64,000 nucleotides of DNA from Polaribacter cellanae (GTDB lineage: Bacteria > Bacteroidota > Bacteroidia > Flavobacteriales > Flavobacteriaceae). Location: contig NZ_CP071869.1 in the NCBI RefSeq assembly GCF_017569185.1, forward strand, positions 2,594,001 to 2,658,000, in the 5' to 3' direction. The position numbers were made by a program, and so were the translations under genes. Below, one piece after another: positions 29,463 to 38,048 of this stretch (the first letter of the stretch is position 1; the number at the start of each line of letters is the position of its first letter). The notes under the pieces are model-generated. The model saw only the letters and a program-made list of their open reading frames with translations, did not search any database and was not told where the DNA came from.

Positions 29463-29508
29463 AAAAGAAGAGGCTGTGAGTTAGTCAAACAAGCAGCTTC
29501 TCTTCTTT
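29463..29508 (+). terminator. Imperfect hairpin after the tail-fibre-like gene
   Basis: AAAGAAGAGGCTG (29464-29476) pairs with CAGCTTCTCTTCTTT (29494-29508) with a two-base bulge. There is only a short T-run, so this is a moderate terminator call for the 28071-29425 unit. Confidence 0.45.
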
Positions 29509-29609
29509 AACAAAATTATTTTAAGTAAAATATTCTACTTAAAAAGGGTTGCTATTGCCAATTTTTAGGCTAATTCTACAAATTACACTTTACAAAATTT
29601 AAAAATTTT

Positions 29610-31343
29610 ATGATGAAAAAAATATTATTCTCTTTCACTTTCTTGATTAGTTTCTATTCGTTTTCACAAAATTATTTAGAAATTGATACAAATTTTGATT
29701 TTAATTCAAATCAACTTCTTAAAGATATAAATTTGAACGATTCCAATATCGGGGAATGGAAAGTTTATTCTAAAAATTTAATTCTTAATGTAAATAATAG
29801 TAATCTGAATATTGAATTGCCTTCAGGAAATACATTGTTATTTCAAAAAAATATTAGTTTTATAGAAAATAATACAATTTATTGGGAAGGTAGTAATGCA
29901 GGTAATTTCGTTAAATTAGAGGAGTATAATGGTGAGTTAACAGGTTTTTTAAAGCTTGATAATGGTAATTTTTATGGAATAAGTTTTATTGGTGGTAATA
30001 ATTATGTTCTTTTCAAAAAAGAGTTGAGTAATTCTGATTGTGACTCTCATTTATATTCGGAATTTAAAAAGTCAAATGTTCATTCTAAAAACGCATCATT
30101 AACTTCATGTAACAATATATTTACATATAGAGTTATATTAGCTTACACACCAGAAGTGGCAAATATTTATTCCAATAATCAAAATCAAATTAATAATTAT
30201 TTAGAATCTATTATAAATTCTGTAAACCAAGTTTATATAGCTAGTAATTTAAATGTTAGAGCTAGATTAGTATTCAGCTATCAAACAGATTCTGAATATG
30301 TGAGTTTTAATAAAAATTATAATTCATTTATTCATAAATTTCCATATTGGTCTAAGTATGACGATATTTTTAGTTATAAGTCAGAGTATAAAGCAGATGT
30401 TACTATGTTAATTATATCTAAAACCGATAATAAAGTAGCTGGTAGAGCAAACAGAAATAGTAATTCAGCTATTTATATTCATAATGGAGCTGCATCAAAT
30501 TATGGTGTTGCACATGAAATAGGGCATTTATTTGATTTGGATCATAATAGAGAAGAGTTCTCTTGGTGGAAGAGAAAAATAAATGGATTTAATTGGGCGC
30601 TTGATAATAAAAAAGCATATGGATTTAGAGGAGCAAATTATAGAACTGTAATGTCTTACCAAAATAATTTTCAAACAAGAGTTTCATTTCACTCAGATTA
30701 TAGTTTAATATTTCCCGATAATAATCCTGCTGGTGATAATAATTATGCAAAAGCTAGAAATTTTCTTGAAGGTCATATTAGTAATGTTATAAAAAATAAT
30801 GATTCAGATAACCTAATTTTAAATAACAAAAATTTAAAAAGCGATCAAACCTCTTCATTATTTGCTTTTTCAAATATTAATATCTCTAACTATGTTACTG
30901 AAAACTTTTCTAGACTTATTACTCGCGCTGGTAAAAGTGTTCATTTAAAACCTGGCTTTCAAGCAAAATCAGGTTCTACATTTAGAGCCTATATTGAAGG
31001 TTGTTCAACTACTGCAAACAAAACTAGTACAAATTCTAAAAAAACAAAAGAAATAGTATTGAGTTCTGACAAAGAAAAACCTGATAATAAAAATAATATT
31101 TTGAGTGACGAGGAGTTTGTAAAATTATATCCAAATCCAACAAACGGAATCGTGAAAATTTCGAGTAAAGAGACAATTATTAATTACTCAGTATTAAATA
31201 CAATTAACAGGATTGTTGCTACTCGTGATTTGAACTCTAATAATTTTGAAATTGATATTAGAAATTTACTAAAAGGTGTATATTTTATAAAATTGAAATT
31301 TACCAACGGAGAAATGATTACCAAAAAAATCATCAAAAACTAA
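29610..31343 (+). CDS. Secreted metzincin-type zinc metalloprotease with type A T9SS tail
   Basis: 577 residues with a signal peptide (about 1-20, ending YSFSQ). The catalytic domain begins near residue 165 ('FTYRVILAYTPEVAN') and holds the zinc site at 302-312, 'HEIGHLFDLDH'. It keeps HExxHxxxxxH, but the usual metzincin Gly at the eighth position is Asp309. A Met-turn-like 'TVMSYQ' follows, as in reprolysin-like families. After a linker, 'VKLYPNPTNGIVKISS' to the end is a type A T9SS sorting domain, so the enzyme is secreted or surface-attached. It probably degrades external protein. A second in-frame ATG is one codon later. A strong hairpin terminator follows. Confidence 0.86.
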   Translation: MMKKILFSFTFLISFYSFSQNYLEIDTNFDFNSNQLLKDINLNDSNIGEWKVYSKNLILNVNNSNLNIELPSGNTLLFQKNISFIENNTIYWEGSNAGNFVKLEEYNGELTGFLKLDNGNFYGISFIGGNNYVLFKKELSNSDCDSHLYSEFKKSNVHSKNASLTSCNNIFTYRVILAYTPEVANIYSNNQNQINNYLESIINSVNQVYIASNLNVRARLVFSYQTDSEYVSFNKNYNSFIHKFPYWSKYDDIFSYKSEYKADVTMLIISKTDNKVAGRANRNSNSAIYIHNGAASNYGVAHEIGHLFDLDHNREEFSWWKRKINGFNWALDNKKAYGFRGANYRTVMSYQNNFQTRVSFHSDYSLIFPDNNPAGDNNYAKARNFLEGHISNVIKNNDSDNLILNNKNLKSDQTSSLFAFSNINISNYVTENFSRLITRAGKSVHLKPGFQAKSGSTFRAYIEGCSTTANKTSTNSKKTKEIVLSSDKEKPDNKNNILSDEEFVKLYPNPTNGIVKISSKETIINYSVLNTINRIVATRDLNSNNFEIDIRNLLKGVYFIKLKFTNGEMITKKIIKN

Positions 31344-31371
31344 CAAATTTTATATTGCTATGAAAAAGAAT

Positions 31372-31402
31372 AAAAAGAGAAGTGTTAAAGCTTCTCTTTT
31401 TT
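31372..31402 (+). terminator. Rho-independent terminator after the metalloprotease gene
   Basis: AAAAAGAGAAG (31372-31382), 8-base loop, CTTCTCTTTTT (31391-31401) and continuing T: a perfect 11-bp stem with U-tract, 28 bases after the stop codon. Confidence 0.75.
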
Positions 31403-31412
31403 GTGTTAATTG

Positions 31413-31420
31413 TATATTTG
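31413..31420 (+). promoter_or_regulatory. -7 promoter element of purD
   Basis: TATATTTG is a perfect match to TAnnTTTG and lies 34 bases before the purD ATG at 31455. It argues against the longer reading frame that begins at 31410, because that codon would lie upstream of the transcript start. Confidence 0.55.
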
Positions 31421-31454
31421 CAATAACAACAACCCCCAAACAACACAACAAAAA

Positions 31455-32729
31455 ATGAACATTCTTATATTAGGCTCAGGAGGAAGAGAACATGCATTTG
31501 CATTAAAATTATCGGAAAGTAATAAAGTAAATCAGCTTTTTGTAGCGCCTGGAAATGCAGGTACAGATAAAGTTGCCACAAATGTCGCAATTAGTCCCAC
31601 AGATTTCGAAGCCATAAAACAAACCGTTTTAGAAAACGATATAAAAATGGTAGTTGTTGGGCCAGAAGCACCTTTGGTTAATGGCGTTCACGATTTTTTT
31701 CTTGCCGATAGCAAGTTAAAAAATATTCCTGTAATTGGTCCTAAAAAAGACGGAGCATTGTTAGAAGGAAGTAAAGATTTTTCCAAGCAATTCATGCAAA
31801 AACATGGAATTCCAACAGCAAGATATAAATCTTTTACCAAAGATAATGTAGAAGACGGCTACGCTTTTTTAGAAACTTTAGAAGCACCTTATGTTTTAAA
31901 AGCAGATGGTTTAGCTGCTGGTAAAGGGGTTTTAATTTTGTTTTCTTTAGAAGAAGCAAAAGCAGAATTAAAAGAAATGGTTGCCAACCAAAAATTTGGC
32001 GAAGCATCAGCAACCGTTGTTATTGAAGAGTTTTTAAAAGGAATCGAATTATCGGTTTTTGTATTAACAGACGGAAAAAACTATAAAATTTTACCTTCAG
32101 CAAAAGATTATAAAAGAATAGGAGAAGGAGATACAGGTTTAAATACAGGTGGAATGGGAGCCATTTCTCCAGTACCTTTTGCAGACGATGCGTTTTTAGA
32201 TAAAGTAGAAGAATTAGTCGTAAAACCAACGATAAATGGTTTGCAAAAAGACGGAATCGATTACAGAGGTTTTATCTTTATTGGTTTAATGAACGATAAT
32301 GGAAATCCATCTGTAGTAGAATACAATGTTCGAATGGGAGACCCAGAAACGGAAGTTGTTTTACCAAGAATAGAAAGTGATTTATTTGATTTGTTTGAGG
32401 GTGTTGCCAAACAAAATTTAGAAAAAAAGATGTTTCATGTAACTTCCAAAACAGCCACTACTGTAATGTTGGTTTCTGGTGGATATCCAGAAAGTTACCA
32501 GAAAAATAAAGAAATTACAGGTTTAGAAAACGTAAAAGAATCAACCATTTTTCATGCAGGAACTACTTTAAAAGACAACAAAATAGTTACAAGTGGAGGT
32601 AGAGTTATGGCAATTACTTCTTTTGGAAACACGATTGAAGAAGCGTTGGAAAAATCGTACAGAAGTATCGAAGAAATTCGTTTCGATAAAATGAATTTTA
32701 GAAAAGATATTGGTTTCGATTTGGTGTAA
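31455..32729 (+). CDS. purD: Phosphoribosylamine-glycine ligase (GAR synthetase)
   Basis: 424 residues from the ATG at 31455, the usual length. ATP-grasp enzyme joining glycine to 5-phosphoribosylamine, the second step of de novo purine synthesis. Family features are the N-terminal 'ILGSGGREHAFALKL', 'VVGPEAPLVNGVHDFF', the ATP-binding 'ADGLAAGKGVLI' and the signature 'RMGDPETEVVLPRI'. It stands alone with its own promoter. A longer in-frame start at 31410 adds an Asn/Gln-rich stretch not found in PurD and is rejected. A short dyad (32728-32745) overlaps the stop codon. Confidence 0.97.
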   Translation: MNILILGSGGREHAFALKLSESNKVNQLFVAPGNAGTDKVATNVAISPTDFEAIKQTVLENDIKMVVVGPEAPLVNGVHDFFLADSKLKNIPVIGPKKDGALLEGSKDFSKQFMQKHGIPTARYKSFTKDNVEDGYAFLETLEAPYVLKADGLAAGKGVLILFSLEEAKAELKEMVANQKFGEASATVVIEEFLKGIELSVFVLTDGKNYKILPSAKDYKRIGEGDTGLNTGGMGAISPVPFADDAFLDKVEELVVKPTINGLQKDGIDYRGFIFIGLMNDNGNPSVVEYNVRMGDPETEVVLPRIESDLFDLFEGVAKQNLEKKMFHVTSKTATTVMLVSGGYPESYQKNKEITGLENVKESTIFHAGTTLKDNKIVTSGGRVMAITSFGNTIEEALEKSYRSIEEIRFDKMNFRKDIGFDLV

Positions 32730-32769
32730 GTAAAACCTTTTACTTCATTCAAAAAAATAAATTTATGTC

Positions 32770-32790
32770 TGGTTGAGCGCAGTCGAAACC
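32770..32790. repeat. Fragment of a dispersed flavobacterial intergenic repeat
   Basis: GGTTGAGCGCAGTCGAAACC, an imperfect palindrome, is the core of a motif I recall in many copies between genes of Flavobacteriaceae. Only one copy is seen in this window, so its repeat nature rests on general knowledge, not on this sequence. Confidence 0.4.
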
Positions 32791-32886
32791 TAAATTTAGT
32801 TTTTAATTATGTCTTTCTGATTTTCGATTATTGCCCAAGATAAATCAAGGCAACAATTTTATAAATAAAGATTTCTATTTCTAAGA

Positions 32887-33942
32887 ATGATACATCAAAA
32901 AAAAATAATTGTTGCGCCGCTAAATTGGGGTTTGGGGCATGCTTCACGATGTGTGCCAATTATTAATGCATTATTAGAAAATAATTTTACGCCAATAATT
33001 GCATCAGACGGAAAAGCTTTAGAATTTCTACAGCAAGAATTTCCTTCCTTGGAAACATTAGAATTATCTTGCTATAAAATTAAATACGGTAAAAACTTAA
33101 AAAAGAATTTATTTCTTCAACTTCCAAGAATTTTCAGAGCAATCCAACAAGAAAAGAAAATAATTCAAATTTATATTGATAAAAATCCTGAGGTGGTTGG
33201 TGTTATTTCCGACAATCGTTTTGGCGTTCGAAGTAGCAAAGTAACATCTGTATATATTACACATCAAATTAATATTTTATCGAATGTTACCACTTTATTT
33301 ACCAGTAGAATTCATCAAAAAATAATAAATAAGTTTGATGAATGTTGGATTCCAGATAACCTAACTTCAGAATTTTCAGGGAAATTATCCATTTCTAAAA
33401 GAAAATTAAATCAAAAATTTATTGGTGTTTTAAGTAGGTTCAAGAAGCAAGAAATTTCTAAAAATATAGATGTTTTGGTTTTACTTTCTGGTCCAGAACC
33501 CAATAGAACATATTTAGAAGAAAAATTAATTGCAGCATTTAAAAATGACGAAAGAAATGTTGTTTTTGTGTTGGGAAAAGTAGAGAAAACTCAACATAAA
33601 TGGACAGAGAACAATTGTACTTTTTATAATTATGCACTGTCAGAAGAACTTGAACAACTATTAAATTCAAGTAAAATTATAATTTGTAGATCTGGCTATT
33701 CTTCGATTATGGATTTGGCAGTTTTAGAGAAAAAAGCATTTTTTATTCCGACTAAAAATCAACCAGAACAAGAATATTTGGCAAAATATTTAAATGCTAA
33801 AAAAATAGCGCCTTTTTGTGAGGAACATTTATTTACCTCAAAAAAATTAACTGCATTAGAAAACTATAGTGGTTTACAATCGAAAGAAACAAAACTAAAT
33901 AAAGCCTTATTTCGCCTTTTCCATCGTAAAAGAAAACTCTGA
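32887..33942 (+). CDS. MurG-like glycosyltransferase, uncharacterised
   Basis: 351 residues with a GT-B fold. The N-terminus has 'IIVAPLNWGLGHASRCVPII', the conserved opening of a MurG/GT28-related family (COG-type 'UDP-GlcNAc:LPS transferase-like'). The second half has 'VLVLLSGPEPNR' and the donor-site region 'IICRSGYSSIMDLAVLEKKA' with 'PEQEYLAKYL', the MurG-type Q-E-x4 pattern. Substrate is unknown; the family is widespread but little studied in Bacteroidota. The last 36 bases overlap, tail to tail, the end of the minus-strand kinase gene. Confidence 0.8.
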   Translation: MIHQKKIIVAPLNWGLGHASRCVPIINALLENNFTPIIASDGKALEFLQQEFPSLETLELSCYKIKYGKNLKKNLFLQLPRIFRAIQQEKKIIQIYIDKNPEVVGVISDNRFGVRSSKVTSVYITHQINILSNVTTLFTSRIHQKIINKFDECWIPDNLTSEFSGKLSISKRKLNQKFIGVLSRFKKQEISKNIDVLVLLSGPEPNRTYLEEKLIAAFKNDERNVVFVLGKVEKTQHKWTENNCTFYNYALSEELEQLLNSSKIIICRSGYSSIMDLAVLEKKAFFIPTKNQPEQEYLAKYLNAKKIAPFCEEHLFTSKKLTALENYSGLQSKETKLNKALFRLFHRKRKL

Positions 33943-34947
33943 ACCATCTCCATAAGTACTCTTTAAAAAGATGGTTTGGTTGTGTGCTTCTAAAATATGT
34001 TTTACGATAGACAAGCCTAAGCCAGAACCACCTTGTTCGCGAGATCTACTTTGGTCTACTCTATAGAAACGTTCGAATAAACGAGACAGGTGTTGTTGTT
34101 TAATTCCCTCGCCATTATCTGCAACTCGAACAATAAATTTATTTTGGTTGTAGCTGTCGATGGCAATAACAGTAGTTCCATTTGGTTTGCCATATTTTAT
34201 GGAGTTTACAACCAAGTTAATTAATACTTGCTCAATTTTTTCTATATCTCCTTTTACAAAAACAGGAAATTCGTAAATACGATCGAATTTTAAGGTAATA
34301 TTTCTCTTTTTGGCTTTCATTTCGAACAAATCGAATACATTTTGTATCAATTCTAGAATATTAAAAACCTCGATATTTAATTTTAAACCATCTGTTTCTA
34401 ATTTGGCAATCATGTCTAAATCTTTGGTTACAGCAACCAATCTTTCTACACCTTTGTTGGCTCTTTCTAAATATTTTTTTCGAATTTCTTTGTCATTTCC
34501 TGCGCCTTCTAACAGTGTTAATATATAACCTTGTACCGTAAAAAGTGGTGTTTTTAATTCGTGAGCAACGTTTCCTAAAAAATCTCTTCTAAAAGAATCT
34601 CTTTCTGTTAAACTTTTAATTTCTAATCGTTTACCTTCCACAAATTTTTGCATTCTTTTGGAAAGTTTGTCTATATCTGTGGTTACAGAATCTCTACGTA
34701 AATCTTTTACATCTAATATAGAAACGTCTTCGTAAATTTTCTTTAAACGTCTGTAAATAAAATGTTCTGCTCGATATTGAATGATAAAAAAAGAAATAAT
34801 AAAAAGCACAATAATAGAAATTATTACAGCTCCAATTCCTAAATGTTTAACAATAACAAAATAAGAAATGGTAACAACAATAACCGAAAGCAGTGTTAAA
34901 TATATTGCAGACCAAAGTGCATAAGAATAGGTTCTTTTAAATTTCAT
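33907..34947 (-). CDS. PhoR-like sensor histidine kinase
   Basis: 346 residues. Two N-terminal transmembrane helices (about 12-32 and 37-56) with almost no periplasmic loop are followed by the HisKA domain, phospho-acceptor His129 in 'FLGNVAHELKTPLFTVQGY'. The HATPase domain has 'LINLVVNSIKYG', 'VADNGEGI' and 'GSGLGLSIVKHILEAH'. This short-loop layout matches PhoR, which in other bacteria senses phosphate through the Pst transporter. The gene is 10 bp after the OmpR-type regulator gene in the same operon. No pst genes are in the window, so the phosphate role is by family only. Its 3' end overlaps the neighbouring plus-strand gene by 36 bp. Confidence 0.9.
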   Translation of the reverse strand: MKFKRTYSYALWSAIYLTLLSVIVVTISYFVIVKHLGIGAVIISIIVLFIISFFIIQYRAEHFIYRRLKKIYEDVSILDVKDLRRDSVTTDIDKLSKRMQKFVEGKRLEIKSLTERDSFRRDFLGNVAHELKTPLFTVQGYILTLLEGAGNDKEIRKKYLERANKGVERLVAVTKDLDMIAKLETDGLKLNIEVFNILELIQNVFDLFEMKAKKRNITLKFDRIYEFPVFVKGDIEKIEQVLINLVVNSIKYGKPNGTTVIAIDSYNQNKFIVRVADNGEGIKQQHLSRLFERFYRVDQSRSREQGGSGLGLSIVKHILEAHNQTIFLKSTYGDGSEFSFTMEKAK

Positions 34948-34957
34948 TCGAAGAAGT

Positions 34958-35656
34958 TTATGTATCTGCTCCTTCTAAAACAAATTTATACCCAACGCCT
35001 TTTACCGTTTTAAAATGGTTGTCGCCAATTTTTTCTCGAAGTTTTCTAATATGAACATCAATTGTTCTTCCACCAACAACTACTTCATTTCCCCAAACAG
35101 TATCTAAAATTACTTCACGTTTAAAAACCTTTCCAGGTTTAGAGGTTAATAAAGAAAAAAGTTCGAATTCTTTTCTAGGTAACGAAATTCTAGTGCCAGC
35201 TTTGTAAACCACATATTCGTCTCTATCGATTACAATATCGCCAATCGTAAACGTTTCTACACTTTCGTTTTCGGTTTTAAGCCTTCTAAGTAAAGATTTT
35301 ACTTTGCTTACCAATACTTTTGGTTTAATGGGTTTGGTAATATAATCGTCTGCACCAGCCTCAAAACCAGCAACTTGCGAATAATCTTCGCCTCTTGCAG
35401 TTAAAAAAGAAATAAGTACGTTTTCTAAAGAACTAATTTTTCTAATTTTTTCACAAGCTTCAATACCATCCATTTCTGGCATCATTATATCTAATAAAAT
35501 TAAATGAGGATTGTTTTTCTTGGCAGCTTTAATGGCTTCTTGTCCATTATTTGCTGTAAAAACTTGATAGCCTTCATTTCTAAGGTTATAACCAACTATT
35601 TCTATAATATCTGGTTCGTCGTCTACCAATAAAATTTTTATATCGCTACTGTTCAT
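34958..35656 (-). CDS. OmpR/PhoB-family response regulator
   Basis: 232 residues. The receiver domain has acidic residues 'VDDEPD' and phospho-acceptor Asp56 in 'LILLDIMMPEMDG'; switch residues are in 'SFLTARGEDYSQ' and 'DYITKPIKP'. The C-terminal winged helix is 'RTIDVHIRKLREKIG' with 'FKTVKGVGYKF'. It is the DNA-binding partner of the PhoR-like kinase, encoded 10 bp downstream. It starts divergently from a T9SS lamin-tail-like gene, which may be a target. Confidence 0.92.
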   Translation of the reverse strand: MNSSDIKILLVDDEPDIIEIVGYNLRNEGYQVFTANNGQEAIKAAKKNNPHLILLDIMMPEMDGIEACEKIRKISSLENVLISFLTARGEDYSQVAGFEAGADDYITKPIKPKVLVSKVKSLLRRLKTENESVETFTIGDIVIDRDEYVVYKAGTRISLPRKEFELFSLLTSKPGKVFKREVILDTVWGNEVVVGGRTIDVHIRKLREKIGDNHFKTVKGVGYKFVLEGADT

Positions 35657-35815
35657 ACCTTAAATTAAAAATCAATGAATCTCAAAAATAGCTATAATTA
35701 TTAAACTACAACTATTCTTAACATACATTTAATCTAAAAAGCACCACAGATAACATTGTCTTAACCAACAACAGCCTATTAAAATTGTAAAACAGTTAAT
35801 ATCTGATAATTAGAT

Positions 35816-35834
35816 TGTTAATAATTTAATAACA
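35816..35834. promoter_or_regulatory. Near-palindrome in the divergent PhoB-like/T9SS intergenic region
   Basis: TGTTAATAATTTAATAACA matches its own reverse complement at 16 of 19 positions. It lies between the regulator gene and the divergent 35890 gene, about 20 bases before a promoter-like TATATTTA (35855-35862). It may be an operator, but AT-rich DNA gives such dyads by chance. Confidence 0.25.
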
Positions 35835-35889
35835 GAATAATTCGCATAAAATTGTATATTTACTCCTCAAATAATTTAAACTTTTACTT

Positions 35890-37962
35890 ATGAAAAAAAA
35901 TTACTTATTTACTTTTATTTTAACACTCTGTTTTGGGTTTTTATCTTTTGGGCAAACAGTACTTATTACAGGTTATGTAGATGCACCTTGTACTGGAGCA
36001 AAACCTAGAACTGTAGAAATTTATGTTAGTGGTACAATAGATTTTACAGATTGGAAACTACAAAGACAATCTAATGGAAAAGGATACACAACAAATATAG
36101 ACCTTACAAACTTAGGAACTATAACAGATGCTTTTGCATATATTACAAACGATTCTGCAGGTTTTACTTCTGAATTTAATGTTACTACAAATATTTTACA
36201 AAATAGTGCTATTAGTAGTAATGGAAATGATGCTTTTCAAATTTCTGATAAGGACGATAATTTAATTGATAGATTTGGAGAAGATGGTGTAGATGGAACT
36301 GGAAAAGATTGGGAGCATGAAGATACCTATTATTACAGAAAAGATGGTTCTACTGCAAACGCAGGTACATTTAGTTCTTCTAACTGGACTTTTGGAGCTA
36401 AAAATTTATTAGATGGTAAAGGGAAATGTAATAGTGCTGCTGCTTTAAGTACTTTAGTACCATTTGGTAGTTTTAAACTTGTTGCTTCAACAGATCCATC
36501 CATTACAGTTGGAAATGCAGTTACTGGTTTAGATTATTTCGAAGGAAATGGACCATCTGCAGAAAAAGATTTTACAGTTGAAGGGTCTAATTTAACAACA
36601 GATATTACAGTTACTGCACCAACAAATTTCGAAGTTTCAACAACTTCAGATAGTGGATTTGCAGCTTCTGTAACTTTAACACAAAGTTCTGGAAGTGTAG
36701 CTTCAACAACAATTTATACGCGTTTAAAAGCTGGTTTAACCACAAACACTTATACTGGAGATGTAACAGTTTCTTCAACTGGAGCAACAGATAAAACAGT
36801 TGCTTTGTCAGGTAAGATAAGTCCTGCAGATCCTCAGTTTTCGTTTAGAGCTTTTTTAGATGATTTTAATACTATAATTAGTACAGGAAACCCATCAGAA
36901 GAACAAACCTTTACAGTAGAAGGATTATTCTTAAGTAACAATCTTGTTGTTACAGCACCTGCAAACTACGAAGTATCTCTTACAACAGGAACTGGATTTA
37001 GTGCCGCTGTAAATATTGTACCAAATTCTGGAACTATAGCAAAAACAACTGTTTTTGTTCGTTTAAAATCTGGATTGGCTGCTGGTAAATATGCAGGAGA
37101 TATTACACTTTCTTCTACAGGAGTTGCAGACCAAACAATTGCTGTAAGTGGTAATGCTTTTGGAGCAGTTACAAATAGTATGGTAATAACAGGTGTTTAC
37201 GATGGTTCTTTAAGTGGAGGAACTCCAAAAGGTGTAGAATTATATGTTTTAAAAGATATTGCAGATTTAAGCTTGTATGGTTTAAGTGCTGTAGCAAATG
37301 GAGGAGGAACTTCTGCTGGTACTATAAGATATTCTTTTCCAGCTGATGCAGTAACTGCTGGAACATTTATTTATGTAGCTACAGAAGATACAAACTTTAA
37401 TACATTTTTTGGAATGATGCCTACCTATACAACAGGTTCTGTTTCTATTAATGGTGATGATTCTATAGAATTATACGAAAGTGGACAAATAGTTGATGTT
37501 TTTGGAGATGTAAATAAAGACGGTTCTGGAGAAGCTTGGGATTATTTAGATGGTTGGGCTTATAGAAAAGCAAACACAGGTCCAGAAGGAACTACCTTTA
37601 CAGTTGCAAATTGGACTTATAGTGGAGTTGATGGTTTAGAAGGTGGAACAAACAATGCTACTGCTACTAAAGCTTTTCCATTAGGAACGTATAAAAATAC
37701 AACTGCTTCGGTTCAAAGAAATGGTATTTTAGGTTTTGCAACCTACCCAAACCCAATTACAAATAACGAGTTTACCATTACTTCTAGCAATTCAAGTAAA
37801 AAAGAAGTTGCTATTTTTAATGTTTTAGGTAAAAATGTTTATTCAACTAGCTTTACAGGAACAAAAGCTACATTAGATGTTTCTTCAATTAGCTCGGGAA
37901 TTTATGTTTTAAAAGTTACTGAAGAAAGTAAAACAGCAACAAAAAAATTAGTAATTAGATAA
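35890..37962 (+). CDS. Secreted protein with lamin-tail-like domains and type A T9SS tail
   Basis: 690 residues with a signal peptide (1-20, ending LSFGQ). The architecture is nearly symmetric. A lamin-tail-like domain ('GAKPRTVEIYVSG' ... 'DWEHEDTYYYRKDG') is followed by two ~100-residue beta modules with matching text ('FEVSTTSDSGFAASV'/'YEVSLTTGTGFSAAV', 'DVTVSSTGATDKTVALSG'/'DITLSSTGVADQTIAVSG'). A second lamin-tail-like domain ('GGTPKGVELYVLKD' ... 'AWDYLDGWAYRK') comes next, and the T9SS type A tail ('FATYPNPITNNEFTITS' to the end) closes it. It should be exported to the surface; such domains often accompany extracellular nucleases or phosphatases, but no catalytic site is visible here. 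It diverges from the PhoB-like regulator gene. A perfect terminator hairpin follows. Confidence 0.8.
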   Translation: MKKNYLFTFILTLCFGFLSFGQTVLITGYVDAPCTGAKPRTVEIYVSGTIDFTDWKLQRQSNGKGYTTNIDLTNLGTITDAFAYITNDSAGFTSEFNVTTNILQNSAISSNGNDAFQISDKDDNLIDRFGEDGVDGTGKDWEHEDTYYYRKDGSTANAGTFSSSNWTFGAKNLLDGKGKCNSAAALSTLVPFGSFKLVASTDPSITVGNAVTGLDYFEGNGPSAEKDFTVEGSNLTTDITVTAPTNFEVSTTSDSGFAASVTLTQSSGSVASTTIYTRLKAGLTTNTYTGDVTVSSTGATDKTVALSGKISPADPQFSFRAFLDDFNTIISTGNPSEEQTFTVEGLFLSNNLVVTAPANYEVSLTTGTGFSAAVNIVPNSGTIAKTTVFVRLKSGLAAGKYAGDITLSSTGVADQTIAVSGNAFGAVTNSMVITGVYDGSLSGGTPKGVELYVLKDIADLSLYGLSAVANGGGTSAGTIRYSFPADAVTAGTFIYVATEDTNFNTFFGMMPTYTTGSVSINGDDSIELYESGQIVDVFGDVNKDGSGEAWDYLDGWAYRKANTGPEGTTFTVANWTYSGVDGLEGGTNNATATKAFPLGTYKNTTASVQRNGILGFATYPNPITNNEFTITSSNSSKKEVAIFNVLGKNVYSTSFTGTKATLDVSSISSGIYVLKVTEESKTATKKLVIR

Positions 37963-37985
37963 TTTTCTACTATTTTTAGTAATAC

Positions 37986-38011
37986 AAAAGCTCCGAAGAT
38001 TCGGAGCTTTT
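37986..38011 (+). terminator. Rho-independent terminator after the lamin-tail-like gene
   Basis: AAAAGCTCCGAA (37986-37997) and TTCGGAGCTTTT (38000-38011) form a perfect 12-base arm pair followed by TCTTTTTT. It begins 24 bases after the stop codon. Confidence 0.9.
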
Positions 38012-38048
38012 CTTTTTTCTGTATCTTTAGAGTAGAAAAGAGAGAAAT

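Noticed and set aside
31360..31458. 32-codon small gene just before purD
   Set aside because: It is mostly made of the terminator hairpin and the purD promoter; the composition is low-complexity Lys/Asn.
32728..32745. Dyad AAGTAAAA/TTTTACTT as purD terminator
   Set aside because: It overlaps the stop codon, is short and AT-only, and has a 2-base loop.
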